A stretch of 64,000 bases of DNA from Letharia columbiana. Its lineage: Eukaryota > Ascomycota > Lecanoromycetes > Lecanorales > Parmeliaceae. Location: assembly GCF_014066305.1 (NCBI RefSeq), contig NW_023501134.1:1-64000 (forward strand). The letters run 5' to 3'. The notes beneath the pieces were generated by a model. It made no database searches. It worked only from the letters and a program-made list of their open reading frames with translations, and was not told the DNA's origin. Position numbers and translations under genes: made by a program. This document shows, piece by piece, positions 21,901 to 37,904 of the stretch; within the stretch, counting starts at the first letter, position 1, and the number at the start of each line of letters is the position of its first letter.

Positions 21901-24900
21901 TGGCTTTTTCAATGGATTTTTGAACCAAGTCGCGAACATTGTATGGCTCCGGAAGGGACTCGGGGGTCAGCGCGCCAAAGAGAGCGAGTTCCGAAACAGC
22001 AATGAAAACTGCATCCAAAAGCATTTTATCACGGCTATCATTAAGAACTTCCAGGATATTGGCAATGAAGGCCGACCGCTTCTCCTCGAAGTCTGAAGGA
22101 GTATTGTGGCGGGAGACTGACCTACTCAGGAAGTATGCTGTAGTAAGGATCGAGCCGTGTACTTGAAGGGCCTCGTTCCCAATGGCTTGACGCCACGACC
22201 GGACCTTTTGGTCAAAGACCTTCAACATCTTCTGGGTTTCGTTTTTCGAACATTCTTCGAGACTGACGATGATTCCAGTGTCAGCATTGCATTCTCAAGA
22301 GGTAAAGCCCACTCCTGGACCGAATGCAGGGAGCACAACAAGAGAAAGACGCGCATTGCCTGACAGAAGGTCGAACTGTCAGATAAATTTGGGGGCAGAA
22401 CAAGGAAAGGAAACGCATCTCATGACTCTCAGTCGAATCGTAAGAACAGTCTCAGAAAGTATAATTGAGGGAGAAATCCTGTTCCAGCTGACAAAACTTG
22501 TCTTATGACCCAGACCAAAGGCCCAAATAGGAAAGAACCAATCTAAATTACATACCTTGCCAACAGACCGAAAACATGCGAAGCTGTTTCACGCAATGTC
22601 TTCCTGGTGGAAAATATAGGTCCCTGTAGACTCATGATGTTTGCCGAGAGATAGATGTAGGCCGCACAGGGAAGGAGAGGACAAAGTTCCAGGAGGAAGT
22701 TTCCACCTCTATTGGCATCTTCACCTTTTGAACAAATCATACCAGTGTATGATGCCTGCAGATACGTTTTGAGTGCCCTGGGAGCTGCTTGATTTTCGGT
22801 TGAAAATGTCGAGTACTTGCGAAAGTATTCCTTGAGACTATTCCGAGCGTCTTCATCGTTTGCTATTAGAGCGTCTATGTTTCGCTCCCAGTCGCTATCT
22901 ATAATTGGAGATCTTTTCGTAGCTGTCAAAGCTTGATGCAGTAAAATACAGCGACAGAACGTGAGAGCAGGTAGGTAAGCGTTGGCCAGATCAAGGCTGC
23001 TGCTGTTGTTGGTGACATCCCAGACTGATCCAGCACCGAAAATCCTCTCCATCAATTCTGGAAAGCCAGGAGGATCGTATTTCCGGGCTTGGAGAGATCG
23101 TTCGCTTGGGAAATCATCATCGTTGGTTGGATTCAACATTCTATACCAGTAAGGATCCAGACCCTTCCTCCCTTCCTCGAGGACCTCACTCCGCTCATTG
23201 ACGCCGCCGTCAACAGCGAGGATGTCAATCCATCGAGCAGTTGCACTCCTATATGGAAGGCAACGGTTGGCAAACCGAACAGCAACATAACGAGTGCTTC
23301 GGACAATGTTAGTGTTTGAACCTTCGGCGTCGCTAGGATCGAGGGGATGTAAACCCATATAATGCAACAACAAAGAGGTCAATGACGACTCAAGATCGGG
23401 GCTTAGGTCGGCATCAAACCCTCTAAGCACACTACTCAGAGCTTGCTCAATACTAATAGATACGTCTTTGCCTGATGGATCTTCACTAAGAGACATGAAA
23501 AGCCATTGAAGAAGATCGAGTTCGGGTTCTAGCAGAAGCTTGTCTGGGCAGGCCCCGGCGAGGAGTCCGATGCTTTCATATCCGAAAGCGCGTGAAGTCA
23601 ATTCTCCTGCGCTTGGCATGGCTTTGTCGGTGTCATACCGTGGCCAGCCTTGATTCTCGATATATGTCCGGAGCTGATTCACCAAACCCGGTGCAAACGC
23701 GTTGAGATCGGCCGGCGAGCTAATTCGTGCAAGCCAATTTGTAAAAGCGAAGATCTGGCCTCTGATGATGGTTTCGGAATTAGTATGCCCTTTTCAAGAC
23801 GTAAAGTCAACTCCGAAGACAAACCTGGGGAGTAAAAATGGGTAAGAAGCCATCTAGTGATACACAATCTGATCGTGAAAACAAGTCTAAAGAGTCGAAT
23901 TGGGAGAAGAAGCCCCTTTCGTGACACAGAATCGAGTCGTGGGATGAAAATGAAAAGCCCCGGGCGGGAGGGGAGGATGAAGCCTTATCTCCCTCTCCAA
24001 CACATGCCTCATGTGCAGATCAAAAACCCGAACAGGAAGCAACGACTCCGAAACGACGTACCTAAGCTTCGAGGCTTCGAGGCCTTGTTTTGGTGCCGAG
24101 ATGCTAGTGTCCTGCTGGGCACTTTTGGGGGCTGCAAGCCCTTCCTGAACAATCTGGATGCTCTGCGGAACGAAAGAAGAAGCGAGCTTGGACTTGCACA
24201 GAAGTGTGAGAATCTTCGTCTGCAGAGGAACTCGAGCTGGAAGAGATCCTTCTGCACCCCTTGTACCTAAGTAAATTTCATATAGCTGCTGCACTAAGAT
24301 CGGATCTTCGAAAGAGACAGCAGAGTTTGCTCGTTTCAGGATATCATCTCCAATGTCGGAGAGACGCGAGTTGGGGTCAGCTGAAGCAAACAATGCCGGT
24401 AGAAAGCGTTCAGTATCAACAAAAGCCCCACTGGCGAGGAACTTAGCAGACACGACTTTGGTCTCCACGAGGTTCAATCCACCCATTGCGTTTGGTGTCC
24501 ACGTTTCTTTCTTGCCGTAGAGCTGTAGGAATCTGCAGTCCTCCGTGTTTAAACCTGGACAGCGAGTAGTACCAGCTTGGCCAATGCCAAACAACATGAG
24601 CTTCCCTAGCCACGTAGCGACAAAGACTGCATCGTCGGCTTTGTCGCTTAATCCAAGGCCCTCCCTTAGATCGACATCTTCCTTACTCCCGCGTGCAGGA
24701 AGTGTCATGCTGTGAAGAAGTTTGAGCAAAAGGTTAAACAGGGAAGCTGCATGTGTGGCAGACTCCTCGGCATTAGATCGCAAGCCATGTAGAAGAGTCG
24801 GAAGAAGATCAAGACGTTCCTAGACGAGTTTTCTGATGAGCATGGTAGCGGGAACAAGTGGTCGTTACAACCGAAAGCCACTGTCTTAGGAGCAGGACGT

Positions 24901-25554
24901 AGTGTGGATTGAAGAGACTCACAGAAATAGCTAGTCTATCAATGCCTTGTTGGATGTATAAAAGATCGAAGTGGCGGACCAAAGCGTTATGATTGTCTTT
25001 ATACTGCCTGAGAAGCGTAGCTACAGGAAGCTTTATCGACGGTGGTTTGATTCTAGTATTGATGTGCTGACAGACGGATATGACCTAAAATCACAGACGA
25101 AAATTAGCTCGACCACACTTGCGGCTGAAGGAAAGCATCGCAGGCAGAGTCGCTGCCAGGAAAAGTGGCACTTGTAAGTATCCGAATCCCTTGAGTCTCG
25201 ACTACAACAACACGGAAAGGAAAGGTTTTCGCGGTAGAAGCGATTTGCTTGAGTTGACTATGTATATCAATCGTCTTTCGATTCGGCTTGACACCCAACA
25301 ATTTGCAGAATTTATTCAGATGATGCCGACACTTGGATGACTGCCATGTTTTTGGACAACTAGCCTGCAGGATGGTATTGCATACTTACTTTGTTTCGCA
25401 CACTCACAAACTCCGAGGCAAGCTTGAGCAATAATGGAGCGAGATAAATATTCAACGTCTTGCCCAGAGAGGCATCATTTGCGAGAGCTATACGCATCTC
25501 GACTTTGCCAACCAGGCTTAGCTCTCTGGCCTCTGGCGTTTCCATGTTCGACAT
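18950..25554 (-). CDS. ecm29: Proteasome adaptor/scaffold ECM29
   Basis: ECM29 is a large HEAT-repeat protein that binds and stabilises the 26S proteasome and acts in its quality control. Exons on the minus strand are 25554-25390, 25084-24923, 24819-24062, 23761-22556 and 22262-18950, giving 1867 residues, close to yeast (1868). The ATG at 25554 leads into ELSLVGKVEMRIALA, then YLAPLLLKLASEFVSVRNK, the typical N-terminus; exon 2 supplies VISVCQHINTRIK. Other conserved stretches are TNWLARISSPADLNAFAP, ALQVHGSILTTAYFLSR, RVRQASCAAIADLIQGR and WVRQ-like HEAT helices. Three of the four introns are about 300 nt (305, 300, 293), long for this window; the phase agrees at every junction. The 22263-22555 acceptor was picked by phase (LLA-S-LEECSKNE). 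The gene is divergent from CYP51 across 323 bp. Confidence 0.92.
23839..23943. repeat. Degenerate tandem duplication of about 61 bp inside an ECM29 intron
   Basis: Two similar blocks, at 23839-23882 and 23900-23943, both start TGGG(T/A)(A/G)AGAAGCC and continue through related AGTGA-ACA-AATC-TCGTG segments, offset by 61 bp. They lie within the 300-nt intron 23762-24061. The identity is partial, so this is an old duplication. Confidence 0.6.
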
Positions 25555-25877
25555 GATGGTCACAGAATTTGTTGCTTTCGGTCATGGCAAGTAAAAGAGC
25601 CTGGGAGAACCGAAGGTGACTATTGAGAAAAGAGTTTTGCCTGTCATCCGAGTATTTGGCTCAGGCTGATGCTGCTTGCGCGTCTACTAATAAGAACAAT
25701 GTCGTGGTCTGATGTGCCTATATCGGATATTTAAACTCCCGACATAACGCTAGAATGCCAAGAAATAAATTTAGAGTACGAGTAGAGTAACTACTTATTC
25801 GACTTTCACTTCTGTTTTCTTGTCTCTACAACTCAATTGTCCTAAAAGTGCAAGACCGCTGTCTGTCATTTCCGGCC
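25555..25877. promoter_or_regulatory. Divergent promoter region of ECM29 and CYP51
   Basis: This is the 323 bp between the two start codons. A TATTTAAA box-like sequence sits at 25728-25735, about 145 bp before the CYP51 ATG. I looked for a sterol-regulatory or CCAAT element and found no convincing match; TCGGATA at about 25724-25730 only loosely resembles the Upc2 core. Confidence 0.4.
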
Positions 25878-27572
<1,695 letters not shown>

Positions 27573-28110
27573 GCTGGTCGTTGTAGAGTTATCTGTATAT
27601 AATCAATTGGCGATGGCGTCGGCGCGACAAGGAGTCCTTTTAGCTGAGGTTCGCCTTTGCTATGACACGCTCAATATAATATACCAGCCCGGGTGCAGTG
27701 CGTAGAGTTAGTCCGTTGAGGCTCGGCAACGGGTGCCGCAATTATATGGAAGCTCCAGCCTCGAATCGTTCTCTGACATTTCTAAGAGTACTCACGTACT
27801 CGAGTACTTCATTCATACCACAAAGGTCGTACGGCGAATAGGTGACGTCAATTGTATGCTGCTCGAAGGATAAATATCGGACCACAAGATTCTACAATTT
27901 TGCCAATAGTCTCGACGGTCAACCCAAGGAGAAGGGAACTCACAGCGACAATGATAACAATGCTTTGAGATCAGATGCAGAATTATCAATTCCCTACGAA
28001 GTCTAGCAACGCTATTCGCTCATTGTTATAAGCTTTCTCTGCCATCGCGTCCGTCTTCCCGTTTGCTCCAGCGAAGGTGCTCTCTCTCAATTGGCATATA
28101 AGTAGCCAAA
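27573..28110. other. Intergenic, no gene seen
   Basis: This 538 bp carries the CYP51 3' region and the promoter of the checkpoint kinase gene. No clear element was recognised apart from an AGAGTACTCACGTACTCGAGTA-like series of GTACT words near 27785-27808. Confidence 0.45.
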
Positions 28111-30361
<2,251 letters not shown>

Positions 30362-30975
30362 GAGCGAACTCTCGGAATTCGCTTTTTGAATATATATGAA
30401 TCTATGGGAGATTTGTGTTCCCACGTCCCTCCTGATCGATCAAGGAAGGGATAGGGTCGAATTCCTGCAACAGGGATTGAGAATGAATAATGGTCGTGCT
30501 TGAGGAGCAGATTGATCACGTGAAAGTATCACAGCCTTCCTTGCGTTGACACTGTTTGGGGGAAGTCTTCATTTACGACGTGATTTTTTTACGTTGGGTC
30601 ACAGAGTTGGGTAAAAGCGATTTCGAACACCACTCTCGGATCTTTTCATTGCGAAAGCTGTACATGTATCAAATAGGCGTACATAGATGATAAGCCATCT
30701 TCACATGTTAACAAGTTCTGCTGTGTTGGATTTCGAACGATTGCTTTTGCTGGCTGTCAATGTTGCACTAATTTAAGCCAATCTTGGTCCCCGCCAACTG
30801 TCAACCACTCAACTTTCGAGGAAGTACTCGTAGATGTCATGCAAGCAATCTCGCTCTTCAGACGAACCATCTATGTGTTAAGGAGCAAACATCTCAGGTG
30901 GAAAGCCCTTCATCATCCGCACTGCTGCTGTCTTCTCCCAATCCTGGGTTAAGGGCCAGTAGTATCCTCAACAAT
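30362..30975. other. Intergenic, no gene seen
   Basis: This 614 bp lies between the checkpoint kinase stop and the preferred start of the CDF transporter. The frame of the transporter is open upstream to 30784, so part of it could be coding if an earlier start is used. No regulatory element recognised. Confidence 0.45.
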
Positions 30976-32658
30976 ATGACGGACGATTCTTCTCCACGTC
31001 CGAAATCTTATCGTATTGGATCACTTCGCGGCTTCCTTCCTCTCTCCGACACAAGCAACGCATTCTCCACACGCGGTCAGAAACTTCCATCGCTACTCCA
31101 GAGCAGATCTACAGCCAATGTTAAAGACCTGTGGGCGCAGACACCGCAACGAAGGTCAGCAACTCCCGAAACGATTGAAGATGACGAGAGCGACGTGGAG
31201 CGAAACGTGGATGGAGGGGACGATGGGCCATCACCCGCAAAGAGCAGATTGTCAAAGATGGACAGGAGAATGAGTGGCGTGAGCGATGGGGGCGAGGTTC
31301 TGATGACCCCACAGATGAGAAGCATGCGTTTAATTGGGAGCAACAATCCAAGATATCAATGGGAGCAATACTACAAGAGCGACGAAGAATTGAAGAAGAT
31401 GAAGAAGTCCATACGGAAATATTATCAACGTAACAACCACCTCATATCTTCGTATCTCTACATCGACCGCCTTCTTGATTCGTCACTTCCACACAATCTC
31501 ATCCAGGAGTACAATCACCCGGATCCAGACTTGCATATTCCTAAGACCATCTCCGAGGAGCAAACCTCCACATTGGACGTTCAACATCCTTCTGCTGACA
31601 TCAAGCCCACGGCTAACGGTCACGGCAGCCAAGTTAAAGTGAAGCGGACTCCAAAAGCACTGTACAAGCTCCCAGACGAAGACACGCCCCTTTTGGGTGA
31701 CGGCGCGCAAGACGGACCCAAAGCCTATGAAATCCAAGGCTCCGACGATGACGATGATCACGAGAGCGGAAGCAAAGTAGTGACTATTGCCATTTATGTA
31801 AACCTAGCAGCCAACGCCATTCTTCTCGCTGGGAAAATCGCAGTGATTGCCCTCACCTCCTCGCTTTCCGTGCTTGCTTCTCTGGTCGATGCAGCTCTCG
31901 ACTTCCTTTCTACCGCCATTGTATGGACGACTACCAAGCTCATCTCCCGCCAGGATCAATACAGATACCCTGTTGGGCGCCGTCGTCTCGAGCCTCTTGG
32001 CGTCCTCGTCTTCAGCGTTATCATGATAACGTCTTTCTTCCAGGTCTTTCTAGAATGCTTTAACCGGCTCACATCCCCTGATCACTCCATCATCCAGCTT
32101 GGACTCCCAGCGATCATAATCATGGCTTCTACCGTTTTCATAAAGCTAGGATGCTGGTTCTGGTGCCGGCTCATCAAGAATAGTTCCGTTCAAGCTCTGG
32201 CCCAAGATGCAATGACGGATGTCGTGTTCAACATTTTCTCCATCATATTCCCGTTAGTAGGCTACTATGCTTCCCTCTGGTGGCTCGATGCTCTCGGCGG
32301 TCTGTTGCTTTCTTTGTATGTGATAATAAATTGGTCAAGGACGTCCAGCACTCATATCAAACACCTTACGGGTGCCGCTGCCCCTGCTGCTGACCGCAAC
32401 GTTCTACTTTACCTCACCATGCGGTTCGCCAAAACAATCAAATCGATACAAGGCTTGCAAGCTTACCATGCGGGTGATAAATTGAACGTGGAAGTCGACG
32501 TTGTGCTGGATGAGGGTATGACGCTGAGGGACAGTCATGATTTGGGAGAGAGTCTGCAGTACGTATTAGAGAGTGTTCCGACTGTGGATCGGGCGTTTGT
32601 GCATTTGGATTATACGGATTACAATCTGCCTAGCCATATGCAGCAGCAAGCCGGCTAA
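30976..32658 (+). CDS. Cation diffusion facilitator transporter, probable Mn2+ type
   Basis: This is a membrane cation/proton antiporter of the CDF family, probably moving Mn2+ into the vacuole or Golgi. The preferred ATG at 30976 (context AACAATATGAC) gives 560 residues; an in-frame ATG at 30784 would add 64 residues of uncharacteristic sequence. A long hydrophilic N-terminus (about 260 residues) precedes six transmembrane helices starting near VVTIAIYVNLAANAILL. The metal-site motifs are DAALD in helix 2 and DAMTD in helix 5; Asp at both ends is the pattern of Mn-CDF proteins, whereas Zn-CDFs carry His. A cytosolic C-terminal domain (HAGDKLNVEVDVVLDEGMTL) follows. Single exon. Substrate is inferred from the motif, not shown. 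Confidence 0.88.
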   Translation: MTDDSSPRPKSYRIGSLRGFLPLSDTSNAFSTRGQKLPSLLQSRSTANVKDLWAQTPQRRSATPETIEDDESDVERNVDGGDDGPSPAKSRLSKMDRRMSGVSDGGEVLMTPQMRSMRLIGSNNPRYQWEQYYKSDEELKKMKKSIRKYYQRNNHLISSYLYIDRLLDSSLPHNLIQEYNHPDPDLHIPKTISEEQTSTLDVQHPSADIKPTANGHGSQVKVKRTPKALYKLPDEDTPLLGDGAQDGPKAYEIQGSDDDDDHESGSKVVTIAIYVNLAANAILLAGKIAVIALTSSLSVLASLVDAALDFLSTAIVWTTTKLISRQDQYRYPVGRRRLEPLGVLVFSVIMITSFFQVFLECFNRLTSPDHSIIQLGLPAIIIMASTVFIKLGCWFWCRLIKNSSVQALAQDAMTDVVFNIFSIIFPLVGYYASLWWLDALGGLLLSLYVIINWSRTSSTHIKHLTGAAAPAADRNVLLYLTMRFAKTIKSIQGLQAYHAGDKLNVEVDVVLDEGMTLRDSHDLGESLQYVLESVPTVDRAFVHLDYTDYNLPSHMQQQAG

Positions 32659-32876
32659 GGAGGATCCAACCCTGCAGAGGAGGGCGTTGGTTTGGTTGAG
32701 GATGGAAGGAAAGGGGAGTTATTCACATTGGTGTTTTGGGATGGGGAGGAAGGGATGGAAAGTTACTGGTGATACCCTCGGCTTGTTATTGCTGGCGCAA
32801 ATGTACCGAGTAAGATGGGAGAATCAATTGATCTGCAAAAAAACACCAGTCTAATTCGCACTACCCTATCACCATA

Positions 32877-33539
32877 CTAGCGCTGCTCAACGCGCATCTT
32901 CGGATCCAACATAGTTGTTTTGCGCACCTCCAAGATCTTCAAAACCTCCTCATCCTCATACTCGTCATCGGCATCACCCCGAGCGTTCCTGCACAATCTC
33001 CCACAAGCGTCCCGGTTGCCCATATGTCCGGTGATGGCCCGCGGGCAGACGTACACCTTTCTGGTCTTCCATGTAACGTGGTGCTCAATCTTGACATGGC
33101 TCCCGGTCGGCCCAGACACATCCTCAATACCCACCAATACCCTAGCCGAATGCACAATCTTCACCGCCTGCAGATACTTCTGCTCCTCAAGCCATTTCTG
33201 CAGTGGCTCCACCCCGAAGTACCTGGCTTGCTCGAGGACAGCGAGGTACAGTGCGTAATCATGCCCCTTCACGTTGTCATAGAAGATTGGCATGATTTCG
33301 TGGCGAAGATAACGCAGCACGTGCTGAAAGACGTCGCCGTCTGCGTCGATGAAGTAGGATCCGTCTGGTTGAATGTCAGGCCATCGGCCAGAAAGCTGTC
33401 GAGCGAAGAAGTCGCTACCTCGGGTCAGTGTTGCTGGGCGAGTGACGAATCGGCATTCGCCTACTTGGAGGGTCATCGTGTTGCTCGGTGTGGGTGCGGG
33501 TGCTGATGCTGATGCTGTTTCAGGCGTGGGCGTGGTCAT
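32877..33539 (-). CDS. BTB/T1 (K+ channel tetramerisation-like) domain protein
   Basis: This is a small protein of 220 residues with a KCTD-like BTB/T1 domain (about residues 20-115): VGECRFVTRPATLTRGSDFF, then DGSYFIDADGDVFQHVLRYLRH. In other organisms such proteins often act as adaptors for CUL3 ubiquitin ligases; nothing here fixes a partner. The ATG at 33539 was preferred because the upstream extension to 33914 looks like untranslated sequence and the Thr/Pro/Ala-rich leader begins here. The C-terminal half has a cysteine pair region (CPRAITGHMGNRDACGRLCR) and an acidic stretch, with no assigned function. It is convergent with the CDF gene, 218 bp away. Confidence 0.8.
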   Translation of the reverse strand: MTTPTPETASASAPAPTPSNTMTLQVGECRFVTRPATLTRGSDFFARQLSGRWPDIQPDGSYFIDADGDVFQHVLRYLRHEIMPIFYDNVKGHDYALYLAVLEQARYFGVEPLQKWLEEQKYLQAVKIVHSARVLVGIEDVSGPTGSHVKIEHHVTWKTRKVYVCPRAITGHMGNRDACGRLCRNARGDADDEYEDEEVLKILEVRKTTMLDPKMRVEQR

Positions 33540-34293
33540 GGTTGGTAGTATTGGTACCGAATCTGAGTGGGGGCCGGACACCTTTGCTCGGTTCAACAAT
33601 CGGCGATGATGGTGGACGAAAGGAGCAGAGGACCTAGTGGGCTGATTATATAGGTAGACATAGCTTCCAGAACCATTGAGAGACAAGACGGAAGGGCATA
33701 GAAGAAGACGCGCGAAGATTCCGAGACAACAAAAGGATTGCAAATTCCCGCTACCACTGGTTACCTGCCTGCCTTGATCAATGCAGAGATGTGGCTGAGC
33801 TCCTGTTTTGTCCGGGTACGAGCCGGTGAAATTTGGCTGCTTTGTTAGTATGTGCCTTAAGATATCATGGTTGTATCGGGTGCTTGCAGTTCGTCTGATG
33901 CTCCTATATCTCAACCCGGTATCCCGGACTGGAAGCCTTTTTCACGTAAGTCGAGCCTCACGAGCGAGTAGTGAAGAGGTTTACGGTGATGAAAGACGCT
34001 TAAGTAAATGCGCTACGGAGGCACGTCCTTGAAAGAGGGGCGATAAGGTCTGTGGAGAAAGGTCTGTCGAAAAGTGCATGGAATTATTTATGTGAATTTG
34101 ACAAGGTAGCGTATGTAAGTATGTAGAGCTAGGTCTGTTGAAAACGGGCAAAAACGGCTTTGTGAATGAAAATGAATGCCTGTGGTGTGTGACCAATCTC
34201 AGTGCTCTGTTATCCAAGACAACAAAAAGGACTTTCCAGGATATACAACGCCATCTAATGCAATACTTCCCGCTGCGTTGTCTGCATTCTTCC
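33540..34293. other. Intergenic, no gene seen
   Basis: This 754 bp lies between two minus-strand genes: it is the promoter side of the BTB/T1 gene and the 3' flank of the exchanger gene. No recognisable element; short frames only. Confidence 0.45.
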
Positions 34294-37200
34294 TTACGAT
34301 TCCTTTCCCCAACCCACTATCTCTACAGCCACATTACCGATTGTACTGGCGCACCATAAAGCAACAAGACCCCAGCCTACCCTCCTATCCATCCACCAGC
34401 CCCTCAAAGGCACGATGACTAACAGCCCTGCCAGCGTGACCAAAAGCGTTACTCCACTGATCAGCAATGTTCCTCCCACTTCAATCTGATATGGTTTGTA
34501 TCGTATTGGTCGCCCCGGATGCTTCTCGTGTCTTCTCTCGCCTCCCTGGATCGTCATATACAGTCCGCTGAGACCAATACCAAGAAGAATATTCAGCATG
34601 GGACCACCAAAGCAGGCGCTTAGTGCCATAACAGGATAGCCGAGCCTTGCAACGGTAATATCAGCGACGAGGTCACCCAGGGAATTTCCAACTGCGAAAA
34701 TGGTGAGTCCTAGGATAGCGTCGCTGATGCCAAGGATGACTCCGAAGGCTTTGAGGACGCCGACGACTTCGTTGGCAATGGTAGATATCCAGGCAATAGA
34801 GATGATAAAACCAAAGAAACAGAGCAAATAGCGGTGTTTGGGAGCACGAGAAGGTGTGGTGGTGAGAATTAGAATGGCAAAGGCGAGCAGGGAAGCGATA
34901 AGGGCGTAAAGACACGGTAGAAGGAGGTTGCGGGGCGAGAGGCTGGGGTCCGTGTTTGCCCAGAGCAGGACGACAATGAACAAGGGGCCCGTAAAAATTT
35001 GGGTAGCTACAAGCCAACGGTTCCACTCTTTAGGGGATGAAGGTGGCTGGGTCGGACTGGGTGAGTTCGTTACACTGTTGGACTGGTGGCCCGGCGGGTG
35101 GAGAGGCCCAGGCTCCTCGGGCAGAGGTTTTATGGCACTGCCATTCTCAGGCTCCACAATGTTGATAGATGGTGACACAGTCACTTGCTTTCCATATTTC
35201 CCAAAATACGGCGGTTCCAGTCCCTCGCCGTTGCTAGCGGCCTCCGTCGAAGGACTGTCTGGAGGGAGTGCTGTAATAACCGTTGAGGGTGAACGGGATC
35301 GAGAACGACGGGGCGAAAGCAGACCTGGATCCGGATCGACAATATCTGGAAGGACTCCATCCTCCTCCTTATCGACTTCAACAATAGGCAAGGTAATGGC
35401 AAGGAGGAAGACGCTTGGTGCGGCTACGATACCTAAGAGCTTCTCCCAAAGGTTCTTGTCTTTCCATGAGTAGAGCGTGGGAAACAGAGTTGATACGAGA
35501 ATTTGCGGCGATGGAAGGACTTTATAAGGCCACCACCGCATCGGCTTCTCTTCAGGTTCTTGATAAAGATTTTGGTGAAAAGTTGACTCGGATCCGATAC
35601 TAGACGGAGGTAATCGTATGCTCGGTGTGCGTGACGAAGATACAAAATTCCGATCGTTGTGGTAAGCTGGGAACGGTGAGTGCGGGCTTGAACCTCTTGA
35701 CGACTGTGATCCTGAAGACCGCGGTATCTGTATCCTAGGTACGCTTGGTCTCCCAATCAACTTTGGTAAATCTTCTGGCAAGCCGGCGTTATCCTGCTGG
35801 CTGTCGACTCGAGACTGAGCATGGTTTCGTGACCCAAGAAGGCTGTCCTCGGGTGGAGCCAGAAGCTCGCCGGACCGACCGTGTTGCAAAGGAGACATGG
35901 ACGCAGGACTCATAGAAAGATATCCGAACTCGTCGGCCGCAGGCGATAAAGACAGAGTTGGGGCTGGAGGACTTAGAGACCTTCCGCTGGGTCGACGATC
36001 CGCAGTTCCATCCACGGGCTGCAGCCCTCCCGGTCCTGGTGGCGTTGCACCTAGGAGGTCAATCTCTGGCACACGTGCATTTTGCAAGGTCTTGGGGTCG
36101 AGTCGAAGACCCACCGCATCATTTGCAGAAACAGCGCGAATGCGATTTGGACCAGTCCGTTCACCATCCGCACTCGGCCATAAAGAAGCATTAGAAGCCA
36201 CATCATGAGCGTCGACATCGTCATAGTTGTTTTCCGGATTGGAAACCGTCGAATAATTGTCCTGCTGTTGCGCTGCAGAATAAGATGGATCGTCTGAGTA
36301 TCGGCGAAGGTTAATAGGAATAGTCTGGATATTTCTCGATTTCTGCAGAGACGATAGTACTGCTCTGAACTCGAGTGCGCCGACCAGACTTGGCCTAATT
36401 GGGTTGATGGTGTTCCTACGCTCTCCAGGCTTCCGTCGGCTGACTCTCATATTACTACTGATCTCGGCTAGATAACGGTCTCGAGTCTGATCGTCTGCAT
36501 CCGCTTCTTCATCCATGGGTCTAATCATCGGACTCCCTCCTCTCTCCAGATTAGCAAAATCGTTGGCCGAGACTGTTCTAGTTGGAGCCCGACTTCCTCT
36601 TGCTGCAGCGTCCTCGTCGTCTTCATCATGGTATGGCTCGTCCTCCGCTTCATCTGCTCCGGGGGTATGGAAATTACCCCTTGCTGCGTCTTCTAGTAAT
36701 CTTCGACGAGATCGCCGGCGCAAATACCAATGCCAGAAAACCACCGTAACCACATAGAACACATAGAATGCGACCATGACGGCGCACTCCCATAGATGTA
36801 GGTGACCGTCCGCTAGAAAGACCATGCTAAAGCTTGCGGCAACAATGAAGAAGCCCACATCTCTAACAAAGCTCTTTCTTGCAACCTTGAAAGGTCTCAC
36901 CAAGGCCATTGACCCAGCCACTACAGCAGTGATAAATCCAGCAGCGCCAATGAGCTCGCCAACAGCCAGGCTTCCGCTATTTGTCTTCATTGCAGCAAAC
37001 GTGGAAAAGACATCCGGGCTTCCGTTTCCAAAGGCCAAGAAGGTAACGCCGGCCATGCTTTCGCTCATTCCCAAGATGCTGGCAATCGTGCTAAGGTTTA
37101 TGCAAAAGAAGTCGCTTGCAGCAATGCCAATAGTACTGAAGAGGAGGCCGAGCCATACTATCAAGATAATGAAGGCGAGAGGTTGAGCCTTGTGTAGCTT

Positions 37201-37632
37201 GCAATAGTAGAATTGTAGGTAGGAAAAGAGACCTGATTCCTCGTCTGGGCAGTTGGCGTGGACAAAAGCGCATTTGTCTTTAACGGTATTGACGAGTCGG
37301 CACTGTGTAAAGCATCATGAGCTTGATGGAAATCTTTCTGGGGGTGTCCTCCAAAGAAACTCCCAACGTACTGCCTGATCCCTCCGCACAAGCTCGCCAC
37401 TGCTCCCATGAAGAAGCCCGTCTCTGATGGTAAGACGGGGTCGACTGGAGAGCGCACGATTTGCGGCATTGATATCATATTCAATTCTTCTCTCCTTGAG
37501 CAGGCTCAATATGGCAATGGCTGATATCACGAGAATGGTAAGGTAGAAGGCTCTGGCAGCGGAGTACTTCTGCCTCGGGCGAGTCAGCGATGCCTTCTGC
37601 ACTGGCGTTGGTGCAGGCATTTGTAGGGACAT
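34294..37632 (-). CDS. Ca2+/cation exchanger, NCLX/CCX-like, with large central loop
   Basis: This is a multi-pass membrane exchanger of the Ca2+/cation antiporter superfamily, closest in motifs to the mitochondrial NCLX / plant CCX / yeast Ecm27 group. Exons on the minus strand are 37632-37372 and 37302-34294, intron 69 nt, giving 1089 residues. Exon 1 has a signal-anchor-like helix (AFYLTILVISAIAILSLL). The lumenal CRLVNTVKDKCAFVHANCPD segment is typical and supports the splice junction. Repeat alpha-1 is AFGNGSPDVFSTFAAM, alpha-2 is AVGNSLGDLVADITVARLGYP followed by ACFGGPMLNILLGIG. Between the two halves lies about 400 residues of Ser/Pro-rich, presumably disordered loop (roughly residues 280-690). 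The ion specificity and the membrane are not determined by sequence. Divergent from the dipeptidase gene across 272 bp. Confidence 0.9.
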
Positions 37633-37904
37633 AATGAATGCATTATGGGATAAGGCGCCTTGAATGGGAAGGTAGGTCTACTGAAGCAATTCCGATTCGG
37701 CAGAGCAGGCCGTAGGTGAACACCAAATTCAACTTGTTTTATGTCGCAGCATCAGCGGGATGATCTCCGCTACGAGTACGAGTAGCCATTGCCAAGCCTT
37801 GCAGGCTTGAGCCGCGCCAGGTCCGTCCAGGCAGGCATGTCTGGTACCAGTCTCTTCCTCCTGCAATTCATCTTCTAATCCAAAGTATCATTGTAGAAGG
37901 GAAG

